NCBI RefSeq assembly: GCF_018524365.1
Contig: NZ_JAEKFT010000027.1
Location: 1 to 63,922, forward strand
From: Denitromonas iodatirespirans
Lineage (GTDB): Bacteria > Pseudomonadota > Gammaproteobacteria > Burkholderiales > Rhodocyclaceae
Direction of reading: 5' to 3'
DNA length: 63,922 bases
Below are positions 49,953 to 60,172 of this stretch, piece after piece (position 1 is the first letter of the stretch; each line of letters begins with the position of its first letter). The translations under genes were made by a program, and so were the position numbers. A model generated the notes under the pieces. The model did no database searches. It was not told the origin of the DNA and saw nothing but the letters and a program-made list of their open reading frames with translations.

Positions 49953-50360
49953 TCAGTCGCCGCTGACCCGGCCGCGGCCCGCCTTGATCGCGCCGCGCCG
50001 GGCCTTGCTCTCCAGGCGCTTCTTGACCGCGCTGCGGGTCGGGCGGGTGGCGCGGCGGGCCTTGGGTTCGACCGCCACGCTGGCGATCAGGTCTTCGAGC
50101 CGGCGCACCGCGTCGGCGCGGTTCTTCTCCAGGCTGCGAAAGGCCTGCGCCTTGATGATCACCACCCCGTCCTTGTTGATGCGCTGATCGCCCAGCGCCA
50201 AGAGCCGCGCCTTGATCGGCTCGGGCAGCGAGGAGGCGGCGATGTCGAAGCGCAGATGCACCGCGTTCGACACCTTGTTGACGTTCTGCCCGCCGGCGCC
50301 TTGGGCGCGGATGGCGGTGAATTCGATCTCGTCGGGTGACAGGGAAATGGTCGGTCGCAT
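49953..50360 (-). CDS. arfB: Peptidyl-tRNA hydrolase ArfB (ribosome rescue)
   Basis: The 135-residue protein carries the GGQ motif (GAGGQNVNKVSNAVHLRFD, residues 22-40), which hydrolyses peptidyl-tRNA on stalled ribosomes. It has the long basic C-terminal tail (RSAVKKRLESKARRGAIKAG) that enters the empty mRNA channel. Length fits ArfB/YaeJ, not RF2. The start at 50360 has a weak upstream purine run. It ends 3 bp after the convergent frmB stop. Confidence 0.95.
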   Translation of the reverse strand: MRPTISLSPDEIEFTAIRAQGAGGQNVNKVSNAVHLRFDIAASSLPEPIKARLLALGDQRINKDGVVIIKAQAFRSLEKNRADAVRRLEDLIASVAVEPKARRATRPTRSAVKKRLESKARRGAIKAGRGRVSGD

Positions 50361-50446
50361 GCGCCGGGCCGGTCGGGAGGAGGTGCTATTGTAGGGGCTC
50401 GTGGGGCGCCGTGCCCTGTCCGCTGTTCCCCGAGCCGAGCGCGCCG

Positions 50447-51175
50447 ATGATCGAAACCATTCTCCTCACCACCGCACGCATCCAGACCTTTCAGGGCACG
50501 CGTGGCCTGACCAACGCCACGGGCTTCTTCTTCGCCCGCGACGCGCGCCTGTTCCTGGTGACCAGCCGCCATGTGATGTGCGACGAGGCGAGCGGCCATC
50601 ACCCCGATCGCATCGAGATCGAGCTGCACACCAACCCGGCCAACAACGCCGAATCGACCGGTTTCTCGATGCTGCTCTACCAGGACGGCAAGAGCGTCTG
50701 GCGCCAGGGCGAGGACTCGGCCGGCGAGGTGGATGTGGCGGTGCTCGAGATCGACCGCGCCGCCCTGCCGGCCACCACGAGCTACCGCGCCTTCACCCCG
50801 CAGCATCTGCTCGGCCAGCTCGACCAGGTCGAGGTCGGCTCATCGCTGCTGGTGGTGGGGTTCCCGCTGGGCTTTCACGACACGCTCAATCACATGCCGG
50901 TGGTGCGGCAGGCGATCATCGCCTCGTCCTTCGGCTTGCGCTTCCAGGGCAAGGGCTATTTTCTGACCGATGCGCGCACCCATCGTGGCACCAGCGGCGC
51001 GCCGGTGGTGATGCGCGTTGCCGATCCGTCCCCTGAACTGGGCGATCTGCCGTGGATGCTGCTGGGTGTGCATTCGGCCCGGCTCGATGTGGGCGAGCGG
51101 GACCTGGAGGTGGACGAGGCGCTGGGGCTCAACTGCGCCTGGTACGCCGATATCCTGATGACGCTGACCGCCTGA
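50447..51175 (+). CDS. Trypsin-like serine protease domain protein
   Basis: The 242-residue cytoplasmic-looking protein has a chymotrypsin fold: catalytic His in LVTSRHVM, Asp in VDVAVLEID, and Ser in HRGTSGAPVV. It has no signal peptide and no PDZ domain, unlike DegP. Such proteins occur scattered in bacteria with unknown targets. The start at 50447 is preferred; the frame from 50336 overlaps the divergent arfB. The ATG follows a weak ribosome-binding site. Confidence 0.83.
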   Translation: MIETILLTTARIQTFQGTRGLTNATGFFFARDARLFLVTSRHVMCDEASGHHPDRIEIELHTNPANNAESTGFSMLLYQDGKSVWRQGEDSAGEVDVAVLEIDRAALPATTSYRAFTPQHLLGQLDQVEVGSSLLVVGFPLGFHDTLNHMPVVRQAIIASSFGLRFQGKGYFLTDARTHRGTSGAPVVMRVADPSPELGDLPWMLLGVHSARLDVGERDLEVDEALGLNCAWYADILMTLTA

Positions 51176-51192
51176 GGGCGGCCGTGGCCGGC

Positions 51193-51372
51193 TCAGTCCT
51201 GGGACGGCGGCGGGGCGTCGTGCCCGGTGTCGGGGGCGTCTGAGGCGTTGGTGTCGGGCTGGCTGCTGCCGGCCGACTTGTTGGCCAGCTTGGCCTGACG
51301 CTTTTCTTCCTGCTTGCGTTTCTTGGCCAGATCGCGCTGGCGCTTTTCGAATTGATAATTGGGCTTGGCCAA
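51193..51372 (-). CDS. Small basic conserved protein (59 aa), TTG start
   Basis: Read on the minus strand, the frame starts TTG at 51372 with AAGGAG 9 nt upstream and encodes MAKPNYQFEKRQRDLAKKRK at its start. It continues with basic helices to residue ~34 and an acidic, Pro-rich tail (DTGHDAPPPSQD). This AKPNYQFEKR opening occurs in a family of small proteobacterial proteins without assigned function. It lies 106 bp downstream of the RRM gene and is too short to be found easily by length-based gene calling. Confidence 0.7.
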   Translation of the reverse strand: MAKPNYQFEKRQRDLAKKRKQEEKRQAKLANKSAGSSQPDTNASDAPDTGHDAPPPSQD

Positions 51373-51478
51373 AGGGTCCGTCTCCTTGTGTCGGCGTGCT
51401 TGCCGGTGCGTGCTTCAGGCGCCTGGGCGGCGCCGGGGAACGCGCCCGCGGGTCGCGGGCGCTGTCGGGTCGGGGCGC

Positions 51479-51841
51479 TCAGTAGCGGCCGCCACCCCCA
51501 CCGCTGCGACCGCCGCCGAAGCCGCCGCCACCACTGCGACCACCGCCGCCGCCGGAACGGCCACCGCCGAAGCCACCGCCACCGCTGCGCGGTGCCTGCG
51601 GACGGGCTTCGTTGACGATCAGGCTGCGGCCGCCGGCATCCTTGCCGTTGAGGGCGGCGATGGCGTCCTCGGCTTCTTTGTCGGAGTTCATCTCGACGAA
51701 GCCGAAGCCTTTCGAGCGGCCGGAGTCGCGGTCCATGATGACCTTGGCCGAGCCGATGGCGCCGAAGGGGGCAAACATGGATTCGAGGTCGGTGTCGGTT
51801 ACGGAGTAGGCCAGGTTGCCCACGTAAAGCTTCTTGCTCAA
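51479..51841 (-). CDS. RRM RNA-binding protein with Gly-rich tail
   Basis: The 120-residue protein has an RRM with RNP2 LYVGNLAYSV and RNP1 SKGFGFVEM, followed by a low-complexity tail of GGGGFGGGRSGGGGGR repeats (~84-120). It resembles cold-inducible single-RRM proteins, which act as RNA chaperones. No ATG exists at the domain edge: TTG 51841 has GGAG 8 nt upstream and encodes LSKKLYVG. A 307-bp upstream region separates it from the next gene, room for a long leader as in cold-shock genes. Confidence 0.88.
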   Translation of the reverse strand: MSKKLYVGNLAYSVTDTDLESMFAPFGAIGSAKVIMDRDSGRSKGFGFVEMNSDKEAEDAIAALNGKDAGGRSLIVNEARPQAPRSGGGGFGGGRSGGGGGRSGGGGFGGGRSGGGGGRY

Positions 51842-52148
51842 GGGAATTCTCCAGAAGATAGAAAAGGCATGACACTCGGCTTGACCTTGGGAACGATCCC
51901 TGGGGTGGAGGGCACGGAGTGGGTCAAGCGGTCGAGGAGCCGCGCGGGGCGGTGTGGCATGCCACGTTCTGTGTTCCGGCCTCGAACGCAAAGCGGTTCT
52001 GGCGTCGGTGCTGCACCTCGGTGCGGCTATTGGAGCAGAGCGCCCGGGCTTTGGCAAGGCGGCTGCGCGGGCGAATGCCGCGTCGTTGCGCGGGATCGGG
52101 CCGCTCGCGCGCCATGCCCGCTGCAAGTCCGTCTGTCGGGCGCCGCGC
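51842..52148. other. 307-bp intergenic region upstream of the RRM gene
   Basis: No convincing coding frame, tRNA or repeat was seen here. It contains the ribosome-binding site and presumed promoter and leader of the RRM gene. A long 5' UTR with regulatory structure is possible but was not demonstrated. Confidence 0.5.
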
Positions 52149-52346
52149 CTAGCGATACTTGGCGAACACCGCCTTGGCATCGACGTGGGCGCGGTCGAGC
52201 GTGCAGATCGACGGGTCGTCGTCATGGCCGCTGAAGAAATCGTCGGCCTGGGCGCGCATCACCATCTGGATGGCGGCGTCGTCCTCGACATCGTATTTCT
52301 CGACGATCAGCGTGGTCACTTCGTCCAGGTGTTCTTCGTAGGTCAT
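52149..52346 (-). CDS. Small acidic hypothetical protein (65 aa)
   Basis: The product begins MTYEEHLDEVTTLIVEKYDV and ends with CTLDRAHVDAKAVFAKYR. It is acidic, helical and soluble with no named domain. It lies 11 bp after the VF530 gene on the same strand and is probably co-transcribed with it. The start at 52346 is chosen over upstream frames that lie inside the VF530 gene. I cannot name a function. Confidence 0.65.
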   Translation of the reverse strand: MTYEEHLDEVTTLIVEKYDVEDDAAIQMVMRAQADDFFSGHDDDPSICTLDRAHVDAKAVFAKYR

Positions 52347-52357
52347 GCGGAGGGCTC

Positions 52358-52594
52358 TTATCGGTCCGGGGAGATGTCGCGCAGCATGTCGAGGTACAGC
52401 GCCTCGACCTGTTCGCGGGCCCACGGCGTGCGCCGCAGGAACTTCAGGCTCGAGGCGATGCTCGGCTCGTGGGTGAAGCAGCGGATGCGCACCGCCTGGC
52501 CGAGCTGGTCCCAGCCGTAGTAGGCCTCCAGCTCGACGAGGATGCGCTCGAGGGTGATGCCGTGGAGCGGATTGTTGGCCTGTGTGCCTGCCAT
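52358..52594 (-). CDS. VF530 (DUF2132) family protein
   Basis: The 78-residue protein matches VF530: [39 protein letters not shown] and [20 protein letters not shown]. Family structures show a small helical DNA-binding-like fold. Its role is unknown. The two-gene unit with the acidic protein downstream is divergent from the PhnA-like gene at 52694. Confidence 0.9.
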   Translation of the reverse strand: MAGTQANNPLHGITLERILVELEAYYGWDQLGQAVRIRCFTHEPSIASSLKFLRRTPWAREQVEALYLDMLRDISPDR

Positions 52595-52693
52595 CGGTCC
52601 TTACGCTTCAAGAATAGGGCGGGTGTCGCTTGCCCGATGCCGGCCCAGCGCTTACCCTGACGCCCCGATTCTACCTTCAAGCCGGAAGCCACC

Positions 52694-53035
52694 ATGAGCG
52701 ATCTGCCGCCGTGCCCGCAATGTGCGAGCGAACACACCTACCCCGACCGCGAGTTCCTGGTCTGTCCCGAATGCGGCCATGAGTGGTCGCCGGGCGATGC
52801 CGCCAGTGCCGAGAGCGCAGGCGAGGGCGAGATCCGCGACGCCAACGGCACGGTGCTGGCCGATGGCGACTCGGTGGTGCTGATCAAGGACCTGAAGGTC
52901 AAGGGTTCGTCCACCACGCTCAAGGTCGGCACCAAGATCAAGAAGATCCGCCTGGTCGGCGGCGATCACGAAGTCGATTGCAAGACCGACGCCGGCAGCT
53001 TCATGCTCAAGGCCTGTTTCCTGAAGAAGGTCTGA
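52694..53035 (+). CDS. yjdM: PhnA/YjdM-type zinc-ribbon protein
   Basis: The 113-residue protein has a zinc ribbon (CPQCASEHTY, then CPECGHEW) and the YjdM domain segment VLADGDSVVLIKDLKVKGSS. It is historically named alkylphosphonate utilisation protein PhnA, but phosphonate activity is not established and no phn genes are nearby. It may be involved in stress. It has the usual length of about 110 residues. Confidence 0.93.
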   Translation: MSDLPPCPQCASEHTYPDREFLVCPECGHEWSPGDAASAESAGEGEIRDANGTVLADGDSVVLIKDLKVKGSSTTLKVGTKIKKIRLVGGDHEVDCKTDAGSFMLKACFLKKV

Positions 53036-53042
53036 GGCTGAC

Positions 53043-53156
53043 ATGCTCGATATCGAACAGCCCTGGTTCCTGCCGCAGCTGTGCCTGCTGATGGGCGGCA
53101 CGTTGGTGCTCGCCGCCGCGGCAACGGCCTGGGGCGCCTGGCCGGTCAGGCCGTAG
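53043..53156 (+). CDS. Possible 37-aa membrane peptide
   Basis: MLDIEQPWFLPQLCLLMGGT then a hydrophobic stretch (LVLAAAATAWGAW) form one predicted helix. It starts 8 bp after yjdM with GAGG upstream. It is too short for reliable coding prediction and could be chance. Confidence 0.35.
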   Translation: MLDIEQPWFLPQLCLLMGGTLVLAAAATAWGAWPVRP

Positions 53157-53178
53157 CGCCCGCGGCCGGTGCCGGGCC

Positions 53179-54798
53179 TCAAGCGCGCAGTCGGTCCTCG
53201 CGGATCATCTGCGCGCCATGGGTGGCGATCATCAGCGTCGGTGCGCTGGTGTTGCCCGAGGTGATGGTCGGCATGATCGACGCATCCACCACCCGCAGCC
53301 CGGCCAGGCCGCGCACCCGCAGGCGGCTGTCGGTGACGGCCGAGGCGTCGTCGGCCCGCCCCATCTTGCAGGTGCCCACCGGGTGGAAGATGGTGGTGCC
53401 GATGTTGCCGGCGGCAAAGGCCAGCTTTTCGTCGGTGTCGTAGCTCGGGCCGGGCAGCTGCTCGACCGGCTTGAACGGCGCCAGCGCCGGCTGGGCGACG
53501 ATATGCCGGGTCAGGCGGATGGCGGCGGCGGCCTTGCGGCGGTCGGCCTCGTGGCTGAGATAGCAGGGCGCGATCTTCGGCGCGCTGGCCGGGTCGCGGT
53601 CGCGGATGCTGACATGCCCGCGCGACTGCGGACGCAGGTCGCACACGCTGGCGGTAAAGGCCGGAAAGGTGTGCAGCGGGTCGCCGAATTTGTCGAGCGA
53701 CAGCGGCTGCACATGGTATTCGAGGTCCGGCGTCGGCACCGACGGATCCGAATGCGCGAACGCCCCGAGCTGGCTCGGCGCCATGGTCAGCGGGCCGCGG
53801 CGGAAGAGCGCGTATTCGAGCCCCATCATGGCCTTGCCCCACAGGCTGTTGGCCTGCTGGTTGAGCGTCTTGATGCCTTCGACACGGTAGATGCTGCGCA
53901 GCTGCAGGTGGTCTTGCAGATTGTTGCCCACGCCCGGCAGCGCATGCGCCACCGGGATGCCGAGCGATTGGAGCAGGGCCGGGTCGCCGATGCCCGAGCG
54001 CTGCAGGATGGCCGGCGAACCGATCGAGCCGGCGGCCAGCACCGTCTCGATGCGGCTGCGTGCCACGCAGTCCTCGCCATTGACCCGGAAATGCAGGCCG
54101 GTGACGCGGGTGCCGTCGAGCACCACGCGGTCGCTCATCGCGGCGGTGACGATGCGCAGGTTGGGGCGCTTGCGGACCGGGTCGAGAAAGCCGCGCACCG
54201 CGCTCCAGCGGGTGCCACGCCGCTGGTTGACCTCGAAGGGGCTGACGCCGCCGTTGTGGCCGCGGTTGAAGTCCGCCGTGGCCGGCACGCCGGCCTGGGT
54301 GGCGGCTTCGGCGAAGCGGTCGAGGATGTCCCAGCGCAGGCGCTGCTGCTCCACGCGCCATTCGCCGCCCGCGCCGTGCGCCTCCGAGGCGCCATGCCAG
54401 TGGTCTTCCACGCCCTTGAACAGCGGCAGCACGCGGTCCCACGCCCAGTTGGCGTCGCCGGTCAGCTGCGCCCACTCGTCGTAGTCGCGCGACTGGCCGC
54501 GCAGGTAGAGCATGGCGTTGATCAGCGTGCTGCCGCCCAGGCCCTTGCCGCGCGCATAGATGATGCTGCGCCCGTTGAGGCCCGGCTCGGGCTCGGTCTT
54601 GTAGCACCAGTCGGTGCGCGGGTTGTTGATGCAGTAGAGGTAGCCGACCGGGATCTTGGTCCAGATCCATCTCTCGTCGTTGCCCGCTTCGAGCAGCAGC
54701 ACGCGCACCTCGGGGTCGGCCGACAGGCGGTTGGCCAGCACGCAGCCGGCCGCACCGGCGCCGGCAATGATGTAGTCGAATTCACCGAAATCTTTCAT
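53179..54798 (-). CDS. GMC-family oxidoreductase (alcohol/choline dehydrogenase type)
   Basis: The 539-residue flavoprotein has an N-terminal FAD fold (FDYIIAGAGAAGCVLANRLS), the GMC signature GKGLGGSTLINAMLYLRGQS, and the catalytic His region GTTIFHPVGTCKMGRADDAS. It oxidises a primary or secondary alcohol to an aldehyde or ketone, passing electrons to a quinone or cytochrome. It lies 23 bp after the CoA-acylating aldehyde dehydrogenase on the same strand, which suggests a two-step alcohol to acyl-CoA conversion. Choline, alkanols and 3-hydroxy compounds are all possible substrates. Confidence 0.92.
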   Translation of the reverse strand: MKDFGEFDYIIAGAGAAGCVLANRLSADPEVRVLLLEAGNDERWIWTKIPVGYLYCINNPRTDWCYKTEPEPGLNGRSIIYARGKGLGGSTLINAMLYLRGQSRDYDEWAQLTGDANWAWDRVLPLFKGVEDHWHGASEAHGAGGEWRVEQQRLRWDILDRFAEAATQAGVPATADFNRGHNGGVSPFEVNQRRGTRWSAVRGFLDPVRKRPNLRIVTAAMSDRVVLDGTRVTGLHFRVNGEDCVARSRIETVLAAGSIGSPAILQRSGIGDPALLQSLGIPVAHALPGVGNNLQDHLQLRSIYRVEGIKTLNQQANSLWGKAMMGLEYALFRRGPLTMAPSQLGAFAHSDPSVPTPDLEYHVQPLSLDKFGDPLHTFPAFTASVCDLRPQSRGHVSIRDRDPASAPKIAPCYLSHEADRRKAAAAIRLTRHIVAQPALAPFKPVEQLPGPSYDTDEKLAFAAGNIGTTIFHPVGTCKMGRADDASAVTDSRLRVRGLAGLRVVDASIMPTITSGNTSAPTLMIATHGAQMIREDRLRA

Positions 54799-54821
54799 GG
54801 GGCGTCCTTGTTCGTGGCGTG

Positions 54822-56339
<1,518 letters not shown>

Positions 56340-56416
56340 ATCCGGCGAAGGCTCCATGAACGAAGTGGCATCATGGGCTTCATTAAAATCGCCATTGCGC
56401 GGCAGATCCAATGATT

Positions 56417-56433
56417 TATCCTTGGGCTGGATA
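56417..56433. promoter_or_regulatory. Inverted repeat in mmsA-lysR intergenic region
   Basis: TATCC-TTGGGCT-GGATA includes a T-N11-A core (T...A across CCTTGGGCTGG), the typical LysR-type box, in the 115-bp divergent gap. A second short palindrome, ATATC-G-GATAT, overlaps the regulator start at 56446-56456. Operator function is inferred. Confidence 0.5.
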
Positions 56434-56454
56434 TTTAGACTGCTTATATCGGAT

Positions 56455-57345
56455 ATGGATTACGTCAGCCTGCGAGCCTTCGTCACCGTCGCCCGCGAGG
56501 GCAATCTCACCCGCGCCGCCCAACGGCTGTTCGTCACCCAACCGGCGCTCAGCCTGCAGCTCAAAAAGCTGCAGGCGGGGCTGGAGCTGACCCTGTTCGA
56601 ACGCACCCCGCGCGGCATGCGCCTCACCGAAGCCGGCCAGCGCCTGCTGCCGGCGGCCGAGCGGGCGCTGGCGGCCGGGGCCGAGTTCAGCGCCGCGGCG
56701 GCCGGTTTGAAGGACACCGTGGTCGGCCGCCTGCGCCTGGGCACCATCGTCGATCCGGAATTCCTGCGTCTGGGCACCTTCCTCGGTGCGCTGGCCGAGC
56801 GGCATCCGGCGCTGTCCTTCGAGCTGAGCCACGGCATGTCGGGCACGGTGGCGCGGCGGGTCGAGGCCGGCGAGCTGGACGTGGCCTACACCCTCGGCGC
56901 GCCCGGCTTCCCCGAGCTGGCCGGCCGGTTTCATGTGGTGGGGCTCACCGAGTTCAGCTACCGCGTGGTGGCGCCGCCGGGCTGGGCGGGGCAGGTGCGC
57001 GGCAAGGGCTGGCGCGCGCTGGCCGCGCTGCCGTGGATCGAAACCCCGCCCGAGTCGGTGCACCACCGCCTGCTGGCGCGCATCTTCGCCGCCGAAGGGG
57101 TGCGCCCGCATGTGGTGGCGCGAGTGGACCTGGAGCCCTCCATGCTCGACCTGGTGCGCTCGGGCGTGGCGCTGGCGCTGGCCCGCGACAGCCTCGCGCT
57201 GCGCGCCGCGCATGCCGAAGGCGTGGCGATGGCCGACGCGGTGTCGGTGCCGGCCGAGCTCGGCTTCCTGTGCCGGCGCGACCGGCGCACGGAAGCGCCG
57301 ATCCAGGCGGCGATGGATGTGATCGAGCAGGTGTGGCGGGGGTAG
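56455..57345 (+). CDS. LysR-family transcriptional regulator (mmsA-GMC locus)
   Basis: The 296-residue protein has an N-terminal LysR helix-turn-helix ([35 protein letters not shown]) and an effector domain. It is divergent from the aldehyde dehydrogenase and presumably controls it. The start at 56455 fits the domain boundary. A candidate operator lies at 56417. The ligand is unknown, perhaps an alcohol or hydroxyacid. Confidence 0.9.
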   Translation: MDYVSLRAFVTVAREGNLTRAAQRLFVTQPALSLQLKKLQAGLELTLFERTPRGMRLTEAGQRLLPAAERALAAGAEFSAAAAGLKDTVVGRLRLGTIVDPEFLRLGTFLGALAERHPALSFELSHGMSGTVARRVEAGELDVAYTLGAPGFPELAGRFHVVGLTEFSYRVVAPPGWAGQVRGKGWRALAALPWIETPPESVHHRLLARIFAAEGVRPHVVARVDLEPSMLDLVRSGVALALARDSLALRAAHAEGVAMADAVSVPAELGFLCRRDRRTEAPIQAAMDVIEQVWRG

Positions 57346-57359
57346 GGGTTATCGCCCCG

Positions 57360-57385
57360 GTAGCGCGGGTTTCAACCCGCCAGCG
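57360..57385. repeat. GTAG-type dispersed palindrome, copy 1
   Basis: GTAGC-GCGGGTT-TC-AACCCGC-CAGCG has a perfect 7-bp stem. The same layout occurs at 61616-61640. The two share the flanks GTAG...CCAGCG and the TTCA centre but differ at one base of the stem with a compensating change. This is a second repeat family, distinct from the REP-like element at 13072. Confidence 0.75.
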
Positions 57386-57459
57386 TCGGCGCAAGAGCCC
57401 CGCGCACCCAAGAAAAAGGCGAACCCATCGGGTCCGCCCTCGCTGGCAGGCAAGACAGG

Positions 57460-57693
57460 TTACTTCTTGTCATCCATCTTCTTATCGTCCATTTTCTTGT
57501 CGGCCATTTCCTCGAGTTTCTTGCACTCGGCCTTCATCTTGTCATCGGCCTTCATCGGATCCATTTTCTTGCAGGCCTCCATCTTCTCGGCCTTTTCCTC
57601 GTCCGACATCGCGCCCCCGTGAGACATCGCGCCGGCGCCGAGGGAAACCGTTGCGAGCAAGGTGGCAGCCACTACGGATAGCAATCTGTTCAT
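57460..57693 (-). CDS. Small secreted Lys/Met/Asp-rich protein
   Basis: The 77-residue protein has a signal peptide (MNRLLSVVAATLLATVSLGA, cleaved near GAM). The mature part is rich in Lys, Met, Glu and Asp, with repeats such as KKMDDKKMDDKK and two single Cys in CKK. The composition suggests metal or cation binding in the periplasm. GAGGAC precedes ATG 57693. It is divergent from the TPR-HupE operon at 57775. I do not recognise a named family. Confidence 0.7.
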   Translation of the reverse strand: MNRLLSVVAATLLATVSLGAGAMSHGGAMSDEEKAEKMEACKKMDPMKADDKMKAECKKLEEMADKKMDDKKMDDKK

Positions 57694-57774
57694 GTTCGCG
57701 TCCTCAATGTTGTGGGAAGATCCAACGGCAACGTTGGAGAGTTTCACTGTAGTTCACCGGGGGATGCCCGACAA

Positions 57775-58974
57775 ATGACCGTCATTGCGCGCCTCGCGCG
57801 CCATGTTGCATTGGCGGTGGCGCTCGGTCCGGTGGCGGGGGTGCAGGCCGTGCCCTTTACGCCGGCCCATGACGACGTCGTGATCGAGCGGCTGCCCTTT
57901 CGCGCCGGAGACGCCGAGGCGCGCGAGCTGGCCAGCCTGCGCGCCGCGCTGGCACGCGCGCCGGATGACCGGCAGGCGGCCGCCGAACTGGCGCGCCAAT
58001 ACTTCGACACCGCATTGGCCAAGGGCGACCCGCGCTACGTGGGCTATGCCGAGGCGGTGGTCGGCCGCTTTGCCGAGCCACTGCCGGCCGACCTGCTGCT
58101 GGTGCGCGGCATGCTGCGCCAATACCGCCATGACTTCGACGCCGCGCTCGACGACTTCGCCGCCGCACTCGCGCGCGACCCCGATCTGGCCGGCGCCCAT
58201 GCCTGGCGCGCCGCCATCCACCTGGTGCGGGCCGACTACGCACGTGCCGCCGACGAATGCGAGGCGCTGGCGCGGCTCGGCCGCCGCGTGCTGGCCGGCG
58301 GCTGCACCGGGCTCACGCTCGCCTACACCGGCCATCTCGACCAAGCCGAGGCCACGCTCACGCAGGCCCTGGCCGCGGCGAACGCCCCCGGCAATCGCCA
58401 GTGGCTGCTGACCCGCCTCGGCGAAGTCGCCGCCTGGCGCGGCCGGCCGACCGAGGCCGAGCGCCACTACCGCGAGGCCCTGGCGATTGGGCAGGACGAC
58501 ACCTACCTGCTCGCCGCCTGGGCCGACTTCCTGCTCGACCAGGGCCGGCCGGCCGAGGTGGTCGATGCGTTGCAGGACTGGGTCGCCGCCGACGTGCTGC
58601 TGTTGCGCCTGGTCGAGGCCGAAACCCGGCTCGACCGGCCGGCGGCCGCGTCCCACCGGCAGGCGCTCGCCGACCGCTACGCCGCCGCCCGGCTGCGCGG
58701 CGACGCCACCCACCGCGCCGAAGAGGCGCGCTTTGCCCTGCGTATCGAAGGCGACGCTGCCACGGCGCTCACGCTCGCCGCCGACAACTACCGCGTCCAG
58801 CGCGAACCGCGCGACGCCCGCATCCTGCTCGAAGCGGCAGTGGCCGCAGGCGACCCCGACGCCGCCCGCCCGGCGCTCGACTGGCTCGCCACCAGCGGTT
58901 TCGAAGATGCGCACCTGCGCGATCTGGCGCAACAGCTTGGCCAGCCCTCGGGAGGGAAGGACGGCACCCGATGA
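57775..58974 (+). CDS. TPR-repeat periplasmic protein
   Basis: The 399-residue protein has an N-terminal export-like segment (VALAVALGPVAGVQAVPF) and several TPR-type helix pairs, for example DFDAALDDFAAALARDPDLA and GRPTEAERHYREALAI. It lies 4 bp overlapping (ATGA) upstream of a HupE/UreJ protein, so a scaffold or assembly role for that transporter is plausible. No catalytic domain is seen. Confidence 0.8.
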   Translation: MTVIARLARHVALAVALGPVAGVQAVPFTPAHDDVVIERLPFRAGDAEARELASLRAALARAPDDRQAAAELARQYFDTALAKGDPRYVGYAEAVVGRFAEPLPADLLLVRGMLRQYRHDFDAALDDFAAALARDPDLAGAHAWRAAIHLVRADYARAADECEALARLGRRVLAGGCTGLTLAYTGHLDQAEATLTQALAAANAPGNRQWLLTRLGEVAAWRGRPTEAERHYREALAIGQDDTYLLAAWADFLLDQGRPAEVVDALQDWVAADVLLLRLVEAETRLDRPAAASHRQALADRYAAARLRGDATHRAEEARFALRIEGDAATALTLAADNYRVQREPRDARILLEAAVAAGDPDAARPALDWLATSGFEDAHLRDLAQQLGQPSGGKDGTR

Positions 58975-60101
58975 CGCGGCGCCTCATCTTCCTCCTCGCG
59001 CTGCTCGTCCTGCCGCTGTCCGCCTGGGCGCACAAGGCCAGCGACAGCTATCTGGTGGTCAGCGCCGAGGGCGCCGCGATCACCGCCCAGTGGGACATCG
59101 CGCTGCGCGACATCGACTTCGCCCTCGGCCTCGATGGTGATGGCAACGGCGAGATCACCTGGGGCGAACTGCGCACGCGCCGCGCCGCTGTCGAGGCCTG
59201 GGCGCTGAGCCGGCTCGAACTGGCGCGGGGCGGCCCGTGCGCCCTGCAGCCAGCCGGCCTGCAGGTCGACACCCACAGCGACGGCGGCTACGCCGTGCTG
59301 CAACTGGCCGGCACCTGCCCGCAGGCCGAGGGCGCGCTGGGCCTGCGCTACCGCCTGCTCTTCGACCTCGACGGCCTGCACCGCGGCCTGCTGCGCCTCA
59401 CCGTCGACGGCACCGCCCACAGCGCCGTGCTCGGCCCGGACAGCGGCACGCAACACTTCGGCGCCGACACGCCCTCGCGCCTGGCGCAGTTTGGCCAATA
59501 CCTCGTCGAAGGCATCTGGCACATCTGGATCGGCTTCGACCACATCCTCTTCCTGCTCGCGCTGCTGCTGCCCGCCGTGCTGGTGCGCAGCGGCGGCCGC
59601 TGGCAGGGCGTGGCGCGGCTGCGCGACGCGCTGCACGAGGTGCTGTGGGTGGTCACCGCCTTCACGGTGGCGCACTCCATCACCCTGTCGGTCGCCGTGC
59701 TCGGCTGGATCTCGCTGCCCTCGCGCCTGGTCGAATCGGCCATTGCCGCATCGGTGGTGCTCGCCGCCGCCAACAACCTGTGGCCGCTGGTCGAGCGCCG
59801 CCGCTGGATGGTCGCCTTCGGCTTCGGGCTGATCCACGGCTTCGGCTTCGCCAGCGTGCTGGCCGAACTCGGCCTCGCCCCGGGCGCCTTGCTGCTGTCG
59901 CTGTTCGCCTTCAACGTCGGCGTCGAAGTCGGCCAACTCGCCATCGTCGCCGCCTTCATCCCGGCGGCCTACGCCCTGCGCAACACCCGCTTTTACCGGC
60001 AGGGCGTGTTCGTCTTGGGGACGGCGCTCACGCTGCTCATTGCGCTGGTGTGGCTGGTGGAGCGGGTATTCGATCTGCAGCTGATGAGCGGGGTCGGGTA
60101 G
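58971..60101 (+). CDS. HupE/UreJ-family membrane protein with EF-hand-like loop
   Basis: The 376-residue protein has a signal peptide (LIFLLALLVLPLSAWAHKAS), a periplasmic N-terminal half containing the calcium-loop-like LDGDGNGEITWGEL, and about six C-terminal membrane helices. The family motifs are IGFDHILFLLALLL, AHSITLSVAVLG and GFGLIHGFGFASVLAELGL. HupE/UreJ proteins transport nickel or related metals. No hydrogenase or urease genes are in the window. It overlaps the TPR gene by ATGA. Confidence 0.85.
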   Translation: MTRRLIFLLALLVLPLSAWAHKASDSYLVVSAEGAAITAQWDIALRDIDFALGLDGDGNGEITWGELRTRRAAVEAWALSRLELARGGPCALQPAGLQVDTHSDGGYAVLQLAGTCPQAEGALGLRYRLLFDLDGLHRGLLRLTVDGTAHSAVLGPDSGTQHFGADTPSRLAQFGQYLVEGIWHIWIGFDHILFLLALLLPAVLVRSGGRWQGVARLRDALHEVLWVVTAFTVAHSITLSVAVLGWISLPSRLVESAIAASVVLAAANNLWPLVERRRWMVAFGFGLIHGFGFASVLAELGLAPGALLLSLFAFNVGVEVGQLAIVAAFIPAAYALRNTRFYRQGVFVLGTALTLLIALVWLVERVFDLQLMSGVG

Positions 60102-60172
60102 GCGGGCATGGCCGCGTCGGCGCCTGCGCCGGGCGGAAATTTCATCGGCGGCCGCGTCGTTCGTTCTGCTAG

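Noticed and set aside
51482-51590. Tandem short repeats that could look like a satellite or array
   Set aside because: They encode the Gly/Arg-rich tail of the RRM protein, in frame with the domain.
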